A DNA stretch of 13,058 nt from Promethearchaeota archaeon (lineage in GTDB: Archaea > Asgardarchaeota > Lokiarchaeia > Sigynarchaeales > SOKP01), in the NCBI GenBank assembly GCA_030620005.1, contig JAUXAJ010000129.1, forward strand, positions 1 through 13,058, in the 5' to 3' direction. Made by a program: the position numbers and the translations under genes. A model generated the notes under the pieces. That model did no database searches. It saw nothing but the letters and a program-made list of their open reading frames with translations, and had not been told where the DNA came from. Shown piece after piece: positions 1 through 7,047 of this stretch (the first letter of the stretch is position 1; every line of letters starts with the position of its first letter).

Positions 1-240
1 CACAGGTTTTTTAGCAAGCAACAACGCTGCCACAGCTACTTTTATTGCTTTTTCAGCTGGAGGTGTAGTTTTTTCACCTAGAATATAGTCAAAACATTCC
101 CCTCTTCCATGAGCAACCAAACCCGCTTCCGCTACAATTAAATTCTTCATTCCTTCAATAATTATATGCCGATACTTCAAGCTTTTATAACGAGGGTGAG
201 TTTTAGGAATTGCAGATTTTTTATTATTATTCTCGCACAA
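1..240 (-). CDS. 4-phosphopantoate--beta-alanine ligase (archaeal phosphopantothenate synthetase), N-terminal part
   Basis: This enzyme joins 4-phosphopantoate and beta-alanine with ATP, the archaeal route to 4'-phosphopantothenate and coenzyme A. The frame runs open to the left window edge, so the 3' part is missing; 80 codons are visible. It shows [14 protein letters not shown] followed by [17 protein letters not shown] and [19 protein letters not shown], matching the family's N-terminal region from memory of the archaeal proteins. The only start codon in frame before these motifs is TTG at 240, just after an in-frame TGA. The first in-frame ATG (150) would remove the HPRY segment and is unlikely. 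A protein-like stretch beginning at an ATG at 281 lies in another frame, so the true N-terminus may be longer and frameshifted here. Divergent from the aRF1 gene. The family call is secure; the start is not. Confidence 0.85.
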   Translation of the reverse strand, partial: MCENNNKKSAIPKTHPRYKSLKYRHIIIEGMKNLIVAEAGLVAHGRGECFDYILGEKTTPPAEKAIKVAVAALLLAKKPV

Positions 241-317
241 GCTTTTTCAAATCCATTGATAATTTCTTTATATTCATTCATTCAAAATGTAGAAAAACTA
301 TTAATCTTTTGTAAATT

Positions 318-325
318 TTATATAT
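318..325 (-). promoter_or_regulatory. Candidate TATA box for the leftward pantothenate gene
   Basis: On the minus strand this AT run reads ATATATAA within ATATATAAAATT. Archaeal TATA boxes lie about 26 bases before the transcription start, which would put the start near 293, about a dozen bases before the ATG at 281. On the plus strand the same run is only about 16 bases from the aRF1 start, too close for normal spacing. The surrounding DNA is very AT-rich, so the assignment is tentative. Confidence 0.3.
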
Positions 326-337
326 TTGTAGACAGAT

Positions 338-1612
338 ATGAGTAAATTAGAAAGGAAAAATAGTAACGATTTAAAAATTTATAAAACCAAGAAGTTACTT
401 GAGCTTTTAAAGGGTAAAAAGGGTTTTCATACGGAATTGATTTCGTTGTACATCCCTCACAATCGAAAGCTTTCTGATGTCACTAATCATCTTAAAAACG
501 AAATAAGTGAAAGTCAGAATATTAAATCAAAATTAACTCGAAAAAATGTTTTGGATAGTATTTTTACTCTCTTAGGTCAATTGCGAAACATCAAAGATGT
601 TCCTGAAAACGGATTAGTAATGTTTTCTGGAGCAATTCCTCAAAATAATGCTCCTGGGACGGAGAGAAACGAGTTGTACATAATTGACCCCCATCAACCC
701 GTTAAAACATTTAGATATCACTGCGCAAGCGAATTTTTACTGTGGCCTTTAGAAGAAATGCTCGTGCCAAAAGAAACTTACGGATTATTAGTCATTGGAA
801 GAAAAAAATCGGCAGTGGGTTATATTAAAGGGAATCACGTTGTGGTTGTAAGAGAATTTACTTCAGGGATTCATGGAAAACATAGAGCTGGAGGCCAATC
901 GCAAAAAAGATTCGAACGATTGATTGAAGAGGGTGAAAAAAGATTTTACAGAAGAATTTCTGACGATATAAACGAGTTATTCGTACCCATGAAAAATCTT
1001 CACGGAATCTTTATAGGAGGACCTGGACCTTCAAAAGAAAAGTTCGTAAGGGACGAGACCTTGGATTATAGATTACGAGAAAAAATATTAGATGTTGTTG
1101 ACCTTGGTTATGGAGGGGTTGAGGGAATTCGCGCATTAATTGAAAAAATTAAGGATAAAATTGAAAATGTAAAATACATTCGCGAAAAGAAGGTAATGCA
1201 GCGATTCTTGAAGGAACTCTCGAATGATTTTGGTTTGGCGGTATATGGTCTCGATGAGACGCAAAAAGCATTAAATTATAGCGCCGTGGATATATTAATC
1301 CTCTCTGAAAAAGTTGATTTATATCGAGTGAAAATAGGGTGTTTAAATTGTGATCATACCGAAGATAGAATCGTAAAAGAAAGAAAATTGAATAATTTAG
1401 AATCAGAAGTTCAAGAAGAAATATGCCCAAAATGTAGTTCTAACGCTGTTAAAATTATTGAGAAAGAATCAATTGTAGAATATTTAGGAAGTATTGCTGA
1501 AACAACTGGAACGGATATAGAGATACTCTCTTCCGAAACTGAAGAAGGAGAGATGCTCATCTCAACATTCGGGGGGATTGTCGGAGTTCTTAGGTTTAAA
1601 CTTAATTATTAA
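338..1612 (+). CDS. prf1: Peptide chain release factor aRF1
   Basis: Class I release factor that reads all three stop codons and triggers peptidyl-tRNA hydrolysis on the ribosome. All diagnostic motifs are present: NIKS at residues 61-64 and YxCxxxF (YHCASEF, 127-133) for stop-codon recognition, and GGQ at 185-187 (HRAGGQSQK) for hydrolysis. The C-terminal domain carries two CxxC pairs (C335/C338 and C363/C366), as in the archaeal minidomain. At 424 residues it is the usual archaeal length. The ATG fits the short N-terminus before the conserved HTELISLYIP segment. No clear Shine-Dalgarno sequence precedes it. The Get3-type gene follows 38 bases downstream on the same strand, so co-transcription is likely. 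Confidence 0.97.
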   Translation: MSKLERKNSNDLKIYKTKKLLELLKGKKGFHTELISLYIPHNRKLSDVTNHLKNEISESQNIKSKLTRKNVLDSIFTLLGQLRNIKDVPENGLVMFSGAIPQNNAPGTERNELYIIDPHQPVKTFRYHCASEFLLWPLEEMLVPKETYGLLVIGRKKSAVGYIKGNHVVVVREFTSGIHGKHRAGGQSQKRFERLIEEGEKRFYRRISDDINELFVPMKNLHGIFIGGPGPSKEKFVRDETLDYRLREKILDVVDLGYGGVEGIRALIEKIKDKIENVKYIREKKVMQRFLKELSNDFGLAVYGLDETQKALNYSAVDILILSEKVDLYRVKIGCLNCDHTEDRIVKERKLNNLESEVQEEICPKCSSNAVKIIEKESIVEYLGSIAETTGTDIEILSSETEEGEMLISTFGGIVGVLRFKLNY

Positions 1613-1650
1613 AATTATTTGGTTCATTATTAACATCATCATAAAAAAAA

Positions 1651-2655
1651 ATGAGTTACTCTAAAATGGAATTAAAAGATCTATTAATAAATTTTACGCT
1701 GATTTTCTTCGGAGGAAAAGGCGGCGTTGGCAAAACGACGTGTTCAACAAGTTCGGCAATTTGGGCAGCCGAGCACGGTCGAAACACGTTAATAATAAGT
1801 ACAGATCCTGCTCATTCTTTAGGAGATAGTTTAGGAATGGAATTAATACCCGGTGAGCCGACTCCCGTAGAGGGTATACCAAATCTAACTGCCTTAGAAA
1901 TTAACCCTAAAGCGAGCATGGCAGAATTTCAAGGATTAAGTAATGTGAACCCAATGGAAGATATGGGGCTACCTGGTATGAGAAGCTTGATGGATAATTT
2001 CGGTATGGGGGACATTCAAGAATTAACTTCAATGAACCCTCCTGGCATTGACGAGGCTCTAGCATTCGGTAAGGTTTTAGAATTCATTGAAACCGAACAC
2101 GACTACGATCTAATCATATTTGATACGGCTCCTACTGGACACACATTAAGATTTTTGAGTCTTCCAGAGACACTTTCAGGATGGATTGGTAAGATATTGA
2201 AGTTAAGACTTAAAATGGGAAAAATGTTTGGCGCAATAAAGAAGATGATTGGAAGAGAAGAAAAAAAAGAATACGACTCTTTAGAACTTTTAGAAAAGTT
2301 TAACGATTCGATATTAAACGCAAGGGATGACCTTTCAGATCCTTCAAAGACTTCGTTTGTAATTGTTATGATTCCGGAAGAAATGGCAATTGCTGAAACA
2401 GGAAGATTATTAAATGAGTTAATAAAATTTAACATGCCCTCTTCTATTATTATCGTTAATCAATTGTACCAAGACAAGGAAGAATTGTGTAATTTTTGTA
2501 TTGGGCGTCGAGAAATGCAACAGAGAAATCTTAAGAAGATAAGGGAAATTTTTAGAGACAAACTAGGGAAAATTTTAATTGAAGTACCTCTTTTCAAAGA
2601 AGAAATTAGGGAATACGATAAATTAAAGGAAATAGGAAATTTTCTAATAAAATAA
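1651..2655 (+). CDS. Get3/TRC40 (ArsA-family) ATPase
   Basis: Cytosolic P-loop ATPase related to the eukaryotic tail-anchored-protein targeting factor Get3. The deviant Walker A motif GGKGGVGKTT is at residues 21-30, switch I DPAHSLGDSLG at about 52-62, and switch II FDTAPTGHTLRFLSLPE at about 157-173. A CxxC pair (C280/C283) matches the zinc site that bridges the Get3 dimer, separating it from bacterial arsenite pumps. There is one ATPase domain, 334 residues, the Get3-like size. A methionine-rich region (about 90-130) and a basic amphipathic segment around 181-202 lie where the client-binding helices of Get3 are found. No ars genes are nearby, so membrane-protein targeting is more likely than arsenite transport. 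It lies 38 bases after aRF1 and ends ten bases from the convergent thiolase gene. An internal Met6 is an alternative start. Confidence 0.94.
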   Translation: MSYSKMELKDLLINFTLIFFGGKGGVGKTTCSTSSAIWAAEHGRNTLIISTDPAHSLGDSLGMELIPGEPTPVEGIPNLTALEINPKASMAEFQGLSNVNPMEDMGLPGMRSLMDNFGMGDIQELTSMNPPGIDEALAFGKVLEFIETEHDYDLIIFDTAPTGHTLRFLSLPETLSGWIGKILKLRLKMGKMFGAIKKMIGREEKKEYDSLELLEKFNDSILNARDDLSDPSKTSFVIVMIPEEMAIAETGRLLNELIKFNMPSSIIIVNQLYQDKEELCNFCIGRREMQQRNLKKIREIFRDKLGKILIEVPLFKEEIREYDKLKEIGNFLIK

Positions 2656-2665
2656 TGTTCAATTA

Positions 2666-3619
2666 TTAACTTTTAAGCTCATTTTTAAGCGTGCAATAAG
2701 AGCACATAATATTTTTCCCACACGGATACCCACATTTTTGACAAGAATTATAAGTCGTTTTTTCGACTTGATTATTATATAAAATTTCAGATAATTCTAA
2801 AAATCCATTTAACAAATTGAATTCAATTTCTGGACTTAATTCTTTACTTAATTGGATAAAATCTAATACCCTTTTTCTTAGAATTGGGTCAATTTCTCTA
2901 TATGGGCAGTGTGAAGGATAGTACTCAAATTTTTTCAAGTTCGAGTATAGAAATATTTCTTCTTCAGGAATTTTCATTAAAGGTGTTACTTTTTTAATAA
3001 AGTATTGACCAATATTACTGGATTCTTGTTTAAATATATATTGATTCGAAATTAAATTAAATCTTTTAAAAAGAATATTCATTAAGTAAGTCTCTGCAAC
3101 ATCCGTAAGATTATGGCCAATTGCTAATACATCGCCACCTAATTCTTTTGCCTCATCGTTTAAAAGCCTTCTTCTCATAATTGCGCAGTAATTACAGGCA
3201 TATTTATAGTTTACATCATATTTTTTAATGTTAACAATCTCATCTAGGGTTTTTCCGATTTTTTCCTTAAATGATATAATATAATGCTCGATATCATTAT
3301 TTTTGCAGAATTCTTTGGCGATTTTTACGCTATTTTTCCTGTAGTTTTTTATTCCTTCATTAATTGTCAATGCAATTAACGGTTCAGAGCGATAAGTCTT
3401 CTCTTGAATTTTTTTTAAATTGTAAAGTAGCGTGATCGAATCTTTTCCTCCAGATAATGCTACAATGATCTTATCTCGAGGTTTAAGCATTTTGTATTTT
3501 GAGATAGTTTTGTAAATATTTTTTTCTATGCTTTTTTTGAAACATTCTGGACACAGATTTTCCCCAGAATATTTCCTTCGAATAATACTAACGTTGTTAC
3601 AGTAAGAACAATGTCCCAT
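2666..3619 (-). CDS. tRNA 2-thiolation enzyme, TtuA/Ncs6 family
   Basis: ATP pyrophosphatase that adenylates and thiolates uridine in tRNA, at U34 (Ncs6 type) or U54 (TtuA type); sequence alone does not decide which. Numbered from the ATG at 3619: N-terminal zinc-finger cysteines C4, C7, C23 and C26; PP-loop SGGKDS at 56-61; the Fe-S-type CxxC at 142-145 with a third cysteine in SHCPY (C238); and a C-terminal cluster CQKC...CSYC (293-309). This layout is diagnostic of the family. I chose ATG 3619 because homologues begin just before the first cysteine pair. An upstream GTG at 3655 overlaps the stop of the protease gene (TAGTG) and would add 12 residues. It is the second gene of a two-gene leftward unit. 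Confidence 0.92.
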   Translation of the reverse strand: MGHCSYCNNVSIIRRKYSGENLCPECFKKSIEKNIYKTISKYKMLKPRDKIIVALSGGKDSITLLYNLKKIQEKTYRSEPLIALTINEGIKNYRKNSVKIAKEFCKNNDIEHYIISFKEKIGKTLDEIVNIKKYDVNYKYACNYCAIMRRRLLNDEAKELGGDVLAIGHNLTDVAETYLMNILFKRFNLISNQYIFKQESSNIGQYFIKKVTPLMKIPEEEIFLYSNLKKFEYYPSHCPYREIDPILRKRVLDFIQLSKELSPEIEFNLLNGFLELSEILYNNQVEKTTYNSCQKCGYPCGKNIMCSYCTLKNELKS

Positions 3620-3654
3620 CCTTAAGTGTATTTTGTAATTTATAATACTAATCA

Positions 3655-5247
3655 CTAAAAAAAAATAACTGAACCAAATTTTATATACGATAATAAGAAA
3701 TTGCCCAAAACTAAAAATAAGGAGAATAAACCGATCGCGTACAAGATAGCTTTTTTCATTGGCTTTTTGTCATCGAAATAGTATTCATATAAAACTTCTA
3801 TGCTAGATTTATTATTTAATCGCGTCTTTTCCGGAAAATTAAAAGAAATCGTGGATTTAAATCCATCTCCAATTACATCTATGAGCTCGTAATTTTCTTC
3901 ACCTAAAACGATCTCGCTTCTTTCTTCCACATTACTCCGATTTTCCATGAAGATTTTTATCGATTCAATTTTTTTTACACGATACTCGGATAAACCATAA
4001 TCTTTTTCGTCTTTTTTAAACATAAATTTGTCTTTCTTCTTTCTTTTCGACTTATATTCACTACCAATTCCCCAATTGACTAATTCTTTTACAATTCTAT
4101 AGCCGTCAAATATCGGCAAGGGTAACATGTTGAATAAAGTTATGCTAAAGGCAATTATAAAAAGCCATAAGATCTCTCTCAAGACAAAAACAGGCCAAAC
4201 TCCAGTAAAAATTTTTCCAATTATATTTAGCGGCATATAATAAGAGTGACTTATTATACCAATAAAAACACCAACAACTTCGTTGTTGGCATTATAACGC
4301 GGACCTAAGTATATATTTTTTTCTAAAAATTCGTCATAAGTCGGATTATATACCAATAAAGTCAAATAATCACCGACCGAACATTTAATGACATTATTTT
4401 CATTGTTTAATATACTTGTAAGTGTAATACCGTTATCTCCATCAAGATATATGTAATCCTGAGCTGGACCTTTTTTTTTTAATGCCACAATCACGTCTCC
4501 AATTGACAAATTTCCGTAATTATATCCCCCTTCTTCTGGCGTTAGTATCGAGTCAATTTGAACCACTTGATTCCCGTAAAAGGGAGAATTAAGAATCGGA
4601 AAAAGCAATAATATTAAAAGAGCAACGCCAGTAGTAATAACATTCACAAAAGTTCCAGCAGCAGCAATTCTCAACCGTGTATTTCTATGATATTTCGAAG
4701 AATTTAATTCCTTTTCGTCAACTTCAACGAATGCGCCAATTCCAATTATGTAAAACATTCCAGCCCCCAAAATTCCAGTAGATTTAACGTCTACACCATC
4801 AACGCTAGCTGAGATTCCATGGGCCAATTCATGCGTTGTCACTACGAATAAGATTGGAAGGATAAGGTACATGAAAAGAGGAATGTCTATTGTAACACCA
4901 AGAATTAATGGTGTAACCACGTTTTCGATTTTAGGTTCAAATATTAAGCTAATAAAATTGATAAAAAAGAAATAAAGAGCAAATATCATAAAACTAAATG
5001 AAATGAAAATTCCAAGAGTCCAGAAGCCTCTCCAAAGTTTTGGTTTTTTTTTAGAAATTCTTTTTATAAAGTTATTTAATTTCTTGGTTTTCAACAGCAT
5101 TAATAAAGGGAAGAAAACGTAAATGGCACCTTTTTTATTTCTCAAAATATATACCAAGATCAAAGTAATGACCCAGAAGAGAAGACTTAACACGAACCAC
5201 GGGTTTGTTACAAACGAAATAATAACTTCCACGAAATTAGGTGCCAT
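3655..5247 (-). CDS. Site-2 protease (M50 family) intramembrane metalloprotease
   Basis: Polytopic membrane zinc protease of the S2P family, which cuts substrates within the bilayer, usually in regulated proteolysis. Numbered from the TTG at 5259: hydrophobic segments at about 21-40, 79-106 and 112-140; active site HELAH at 143-147 at the end of a membrane segment; further membrane segments at 161-178 and 197-222; a PDZ-like soluble region at about 231-335; and the second motif NMLPLPIFDG at 377-386, supplying the third metal ligand (D385). A charged soluble insert of about 110 residues follows, then a final hydrophobic segment near 507-530. I prefer ATG 5247 (530 residues), preceded by GGTAG, over TTG 5259. 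Its stop overlaps the possible GTG of the thiolase gene. Its substrate cannot be told from the neighbours. Confidence 0.94.
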   Translation of the reverse strand: MAPNFVEVIISFVTNPWFVLSLLFWVITLILVYILRNKKGAIYVFFPLLMLLKTKKLNNFIKRISKKKPKLWRGFWTLGIFISFSFMIFALYFFFINFISLIFEPKIENVVTPLILGVTIDIPLFMYLILPILFVVTTHELAHGISASVDGVDVKSTGILGAGMFYIIGIGAFVEVDEKELNSSKYHRNTRLRIAAAGTFVNVITTGVALLILLLFPILNSPFYGNQVVQIDSILTPEEGGYNYGNLSIGDVIVALKKKGPAQDYIYLDGDNGITLTSILNNENNVIKCSVGDYLTLLVYNPTYDEFLEKNIYLGPRYNANNEVVGVFIGIISHSYYMPLNIIGKIFTGVWPVFVLREILWLFIIAFSITLFNMLPLPIFDGYRIVKELVNWGIGSEYKSKRKKKDKFMFKKDEKDYGLSEYRVKKIESIKIFMENRSNVEERSEIVLGEENYELIDVIGDGFKSTISFNFPEKTRLNNKSSIEVLYEYYFDDKKPMKKAILYAIGLFSLFLVLGNFLLSYIKFGSVIFF

Positions 5248-5330
5248 AAATTCTACCAACTTTTTATAAGAACTAAAGAATTGATATGATAAAAAATTTA
5301 TTTTATTTTGCTATTTTGAAAGTTACTGAG

Positions 5331-5343
5331 CACAAAATTTGTG
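5331..5343. repeat. Perfect 13-base palindrome between the protease gene and the tRNA
   Basis: CACAAA-A-TTTGTG is a perfect inverted repeat about 85 bases before the protease start and about 120 bases before the tRNA. It resembles a dimeric repressor site, but no regulator gene is nearby and such AT-rich palindromes can occur by chance. The rest of 5260-5465 is AT-rich with nothing else recognisable. Confidence 0.3.
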
Positions 5344-5446
5344 AAAATCGTAAAAAAACGGGCACTTAATTGAAAAATGAATAAAATTTGACAAAAATCT
5401 ACTTGAAATAGAAAAAAATTAAAATGAGAGAAAATTATTATTAAAA

Positions 5447-5454
5447 TATATAAA
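5447..5454 (+). promoter_or_regulatory. Candidate TATA box of the initiator tRNA gene
   Basis: TATATAAA sits in an AT-rich run just before the tRNA. Its centre is only about 16 bases from the mature 5' end, closer than the usual spacing of about 26 to the transcription start. A weaker element, TATTAAAA at 5439-5446, is better placed. Which one is used cannot be decided from sequence. Confidence 0.3.
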
Positions 5455-5505
5455 GAAAAATTTAAAGCGGGGTGGGCTAGCCTGGTTTATGCCGCAGGGC
5501 TCATA

Positions 5506-5530
5506 GGTGTCTAATATGAGCCATTGAGAA
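5506..5530 (+). other. tRNA intron 1 (25 nt, position 37/38)
   Basis: Canonical archaeal tRNA intron one base 3' of the anticodon. The bulge-helix-bulge is clear: central helix CTCA (5500-5503) with TGAG (5525-5528); three-base bulges TAG (5504-5506) and AAA (5529-5531); flanked outside by the anticodon stem and inside by GTG (5507-5509) with CAT (5522-5524). Cutting after the second base of each bulge gives the correct loop CTCATAA. The substrate form suits the archaeal tRNA-splicing endonuclease. Confidence 0.92.
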
Positions 5531-5552
5531 ACCCTGAGATCGTTCGTTCAAA

Positions 5553-5585
5553 GCTTTAAATTGCTGATTTCCAGCGAACTGAAAA
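5553..5585 (+). other. tRNA intron 2 (33 nt, T-loop position 59/60)
   Basis: Non-canonical intron within the T-loop. The central helix TTCA (5547-5550) pairs with TGAA (5580-5583). The bulges are AAG (5551-5553) and AAT (5584-5586), and the T-stem serves as the outer helix. Cutting after the second base of each bulge restores the loop TTCAAAT. The inner helix is not continuous with the bulge, so this is a relaxed bulge-helix-bulge. The intron has its own hairpin, GCTG (5563-5566) with CAGC (5572-5575). Such sites usually need an endonuclease with broad specificity. Confidence 0.88.
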
Positions 5586-5766
5586 TCGAACCCCCGCTAT
5601 TATTTCATTTATTTTCGAATAATATATTGTCCTTGATAAGTTCATTTGATTGTATAAAGTATGATCTAAAGATATTTACTGCTTAATAGATACTTTCTAA
5701 ATTTTATTTTAATTCTTATATAGATAATAGTTAAATAAAAAATAAGGTTAATTCGGTAAAATATCT

Positions 5767-6474
5767 ATGAATGAAGTTAAAAGTTATAAAAGATTTCCAG
5801 CAATTCGTTGCTGGATAAAACATGTTTTAGAAGGAAAATTTTCCTATGAAGACAAAACTCTATTTACTATTTTTGGGAAAGTGAAAAGAGTGCGAATTGT
5901 TGCAACGATATATGAAAAGAGAGAGCTTTTAGTTGGAGAAGAAAATAGAATTGAATTTGATTTGGACGACGGCACGGGATTGATTCGTGCTATTTTATGG
6001 GCTGTAAAACCAGAACAATACGCTATGTTTAATAAGGGAGATAATGTTGATTTAGTTGGATTGATTCGGTATTGGAATGGATTCACTTCAATATCTCCTG
6101 AAATTATAAAAAAAATTGAAGAACCAAATCTAATTTTATTAAGAGATGCTGAAATTATAAAAAAGATTAAAGCGGGAGAGATTCAAGAGATTCCAGATAT
6201 TAGTGTTGATGGCTCTATTATTAACGAAAGGACAAGTGAAATAGATATAATGGACCAGTTTGAAGAAAATCGAGATTTAAGCGTGGAAGATGATAAAGAG
6301 AGATTATTTCTAGAAATAAAAGAACATTCAAAAAATGGGATTGGAATTAGTTTAAATGACTTAAAAGAAACCATGCGAATTTCGGATGATATTTTAAGGA
6401 GCTATCTTAGAGATTTAGAAGTGGAATCAAGAATTTATCAATCAGAAGAAAACATATTTCAGACTTTTGATTAG
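5767..6474 (+). CDS. RPA32-like single-stranded-DNA-binding protein (OB-fold plus winged helix)
   Basis: Probably a subunit or relative of the archaeal/eukaryotic replication protein A complex, binding single-stranded DNA in replication and repair. A beta-rich OB-fold spans about residues 33-117 (IFGKVKRVRIVATIYE, EFDLDDGTGLIRAILW, DNVDLVGLIRYWNGF). An acidic low-complexity linker follows at about 140-178, and a C-terminal winged helix-turn-helix at about 178-232 (GIGISLNDLKETMRISDDIL and RSYLRDLEVESRIYQ). The OB-linker-winged-helix order is that of RPA2/RPA32. It has 235 residues and stands alone, with no RPA41/RPA14 partner visible. A TATA-like TTATATAG at 5716-5723 could serve it. It could also be another OB-fold nucleic-acid binder; the fold is surer than the partner. 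Confidence 0.8.
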   Translation: MNEVKSYKRFPAIRCWIKHVLEGKFSYEDKTLFTIFGKVKRVRIVATIYEKRELLVGEENRIEFDLDDGTGLIRAILWAVKPEQYAMFNKGDNVDLVGLIRYWNGFTSISPEIIKKIEEPNLILLRDAEIIKKIKAGEIQEIPDISVDGSIINERTSEIDIMDQFEENRDLSVEDDKERLFLEIKEHSKNGIGISLNDLKETMRISDDILRSYLRDLEVESRIYQSEENIFQTFD

Positions 6475-6599
6475 TATTATTCTCATAAATATTTTAAAAC
6501 TAGTTTGAGATTTTTTCTAATATAATATGTAATAGCAAAATATTTTTTCTAAGGATCATTATTATTTTTAATAAAGTTATTCTTAAATAGTGGAAGTAA

Positions 6600-7013
6600 G
6601 TGGATTTAAACGATTATAAAATATTATTGAATAAGGCCTACGAAAAAATTCCAGAAAATGCAAAGCTATCTTCAAGGTTCGAAATCCCTAAAGTTAAGCT
6701 CCGAATTGAATCAAAAAATACTTATATTATAAATTTCAACAAAATTATTTATACGCTTAATAGAGATAAAAGACATTTCTTAGGAATATTTCTGAAAAAG
6801 GCAGGAACAATGGGGGAGATAAGAGGTCAGCAATTATTTCTAAAAGGATTATATAAGGAGCAAGTATTAAATCGACTCATTGAAATTTACACTAAATCTT
6901 ATGTGTTATGTAGCGTTTGTAATAAACCAGATACAGAAATTCAAAGAGAAAATAAAAGGTTATATCTTAAATGTGAAGCTTGTGGTGCAAGAAACGAAAT
7001 AAAGGAAAAATAA
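6600..7013 (+). CDS. Translation initiation factor aIF2 beta subunit
   Basis: Beta subunit of aIF2, the GTPase complex that brings initiator Met-tRNA to the small ribosomal subunit. At 137 residues it has the archaeal size. It shows an N-terminal helix, the central alpha-beta domain with the signature KRHFLGIFLKKAGTMGEIRG then QQLFLKGLYKEQVLNRL, and a C-terminal zinc ribbon with C104/C107 (CSVC) and C125/C128 (CEAC). The start is GTG at 6600, directly after an in-frame TAA, so no longer form is possible. It heads the cluster with DUF424, NMD3 and RIO1. The 125 bases before it (6475-6599) hold no gene that I can see. Confidence 0.96.
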   Translation: MDLNDYKILLNKAYEKIPENAKLSSRFEIPKVKLRIESKNTYIINFNKIIYTLNRDKRHFLGIFLKKAGTMGEIRGQQLFLKGLYKEQVLNRLIEIYTKSYVLCSVCNKPDTEIQRENKRLYLKCEACGARNEIKEK

Positions 7014-7047
7014 AATATTCAAATAAAAAATATTTTAAGAGGAATTT

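Larger units (their letters stand above)
5466..5599 (+). tRNA. Initiator tRNA-Met (CAU) with two introns
   Basis: Folded by hand. The acceptor stem AGCGGGG (5466-5472) pairs perfectly with CCCCGCT (5592-5598), with A5599 as discriminator and no encoded CCA. The D-stem is GGCU with UGCC (5475-5478/5490-5493). The anticodon stem CAGGG (5495-5499) pairs with CCCTG (5532-5536); the anticodon CAT is at 5502-5504. The variable loop is AGATC. The T-stem GTTCG (5542-5546) pairs with CGAAC (5587-5591), and the T-loop is TTCAAA plus T5586. The A1-U72 pair and the three G-C pairs next to the anticodon loop mark an archaeal initiator, not an elongator tRNA. A perfect cloverleaf forms only if two inserts, 5506-5530 and 5553-5585, are removed, leaving 76 nucleotides. 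Confidence 0.95.

Noticed and set aside
1..150. Start of the pantothenate gene at ATG 150
   Set aside because: It would discard the conserved [11 protein letters not shown] segment encoded upstream in the same frame.
1149..1430. 93-codon frame on the minus strand inside aRF1
   Set aside because: Fully antisense to a secure gene, no recognisable motif; a shadow of aRF1 coding.
2103..2435. 110-codon minus-strand frame inside the Get3-type gene
   Set aside because: Serine/isoleucine-rich composition typical of antisense reading; no motif.
1651..2655. Arsenite-transporting ATPase ArsA
   Set aside because: Single ATPase domain with the Get3 CxxC pair and no ars genes nearby; Get3 type is the better call.
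5466..5599. Elongator tRNA-Met or tRNA-Ile2 (CAU)
   Set aside because: The A1-U72 pair and the run of three G-C pairs beside the anticodon loop identify the archaeal initiator.
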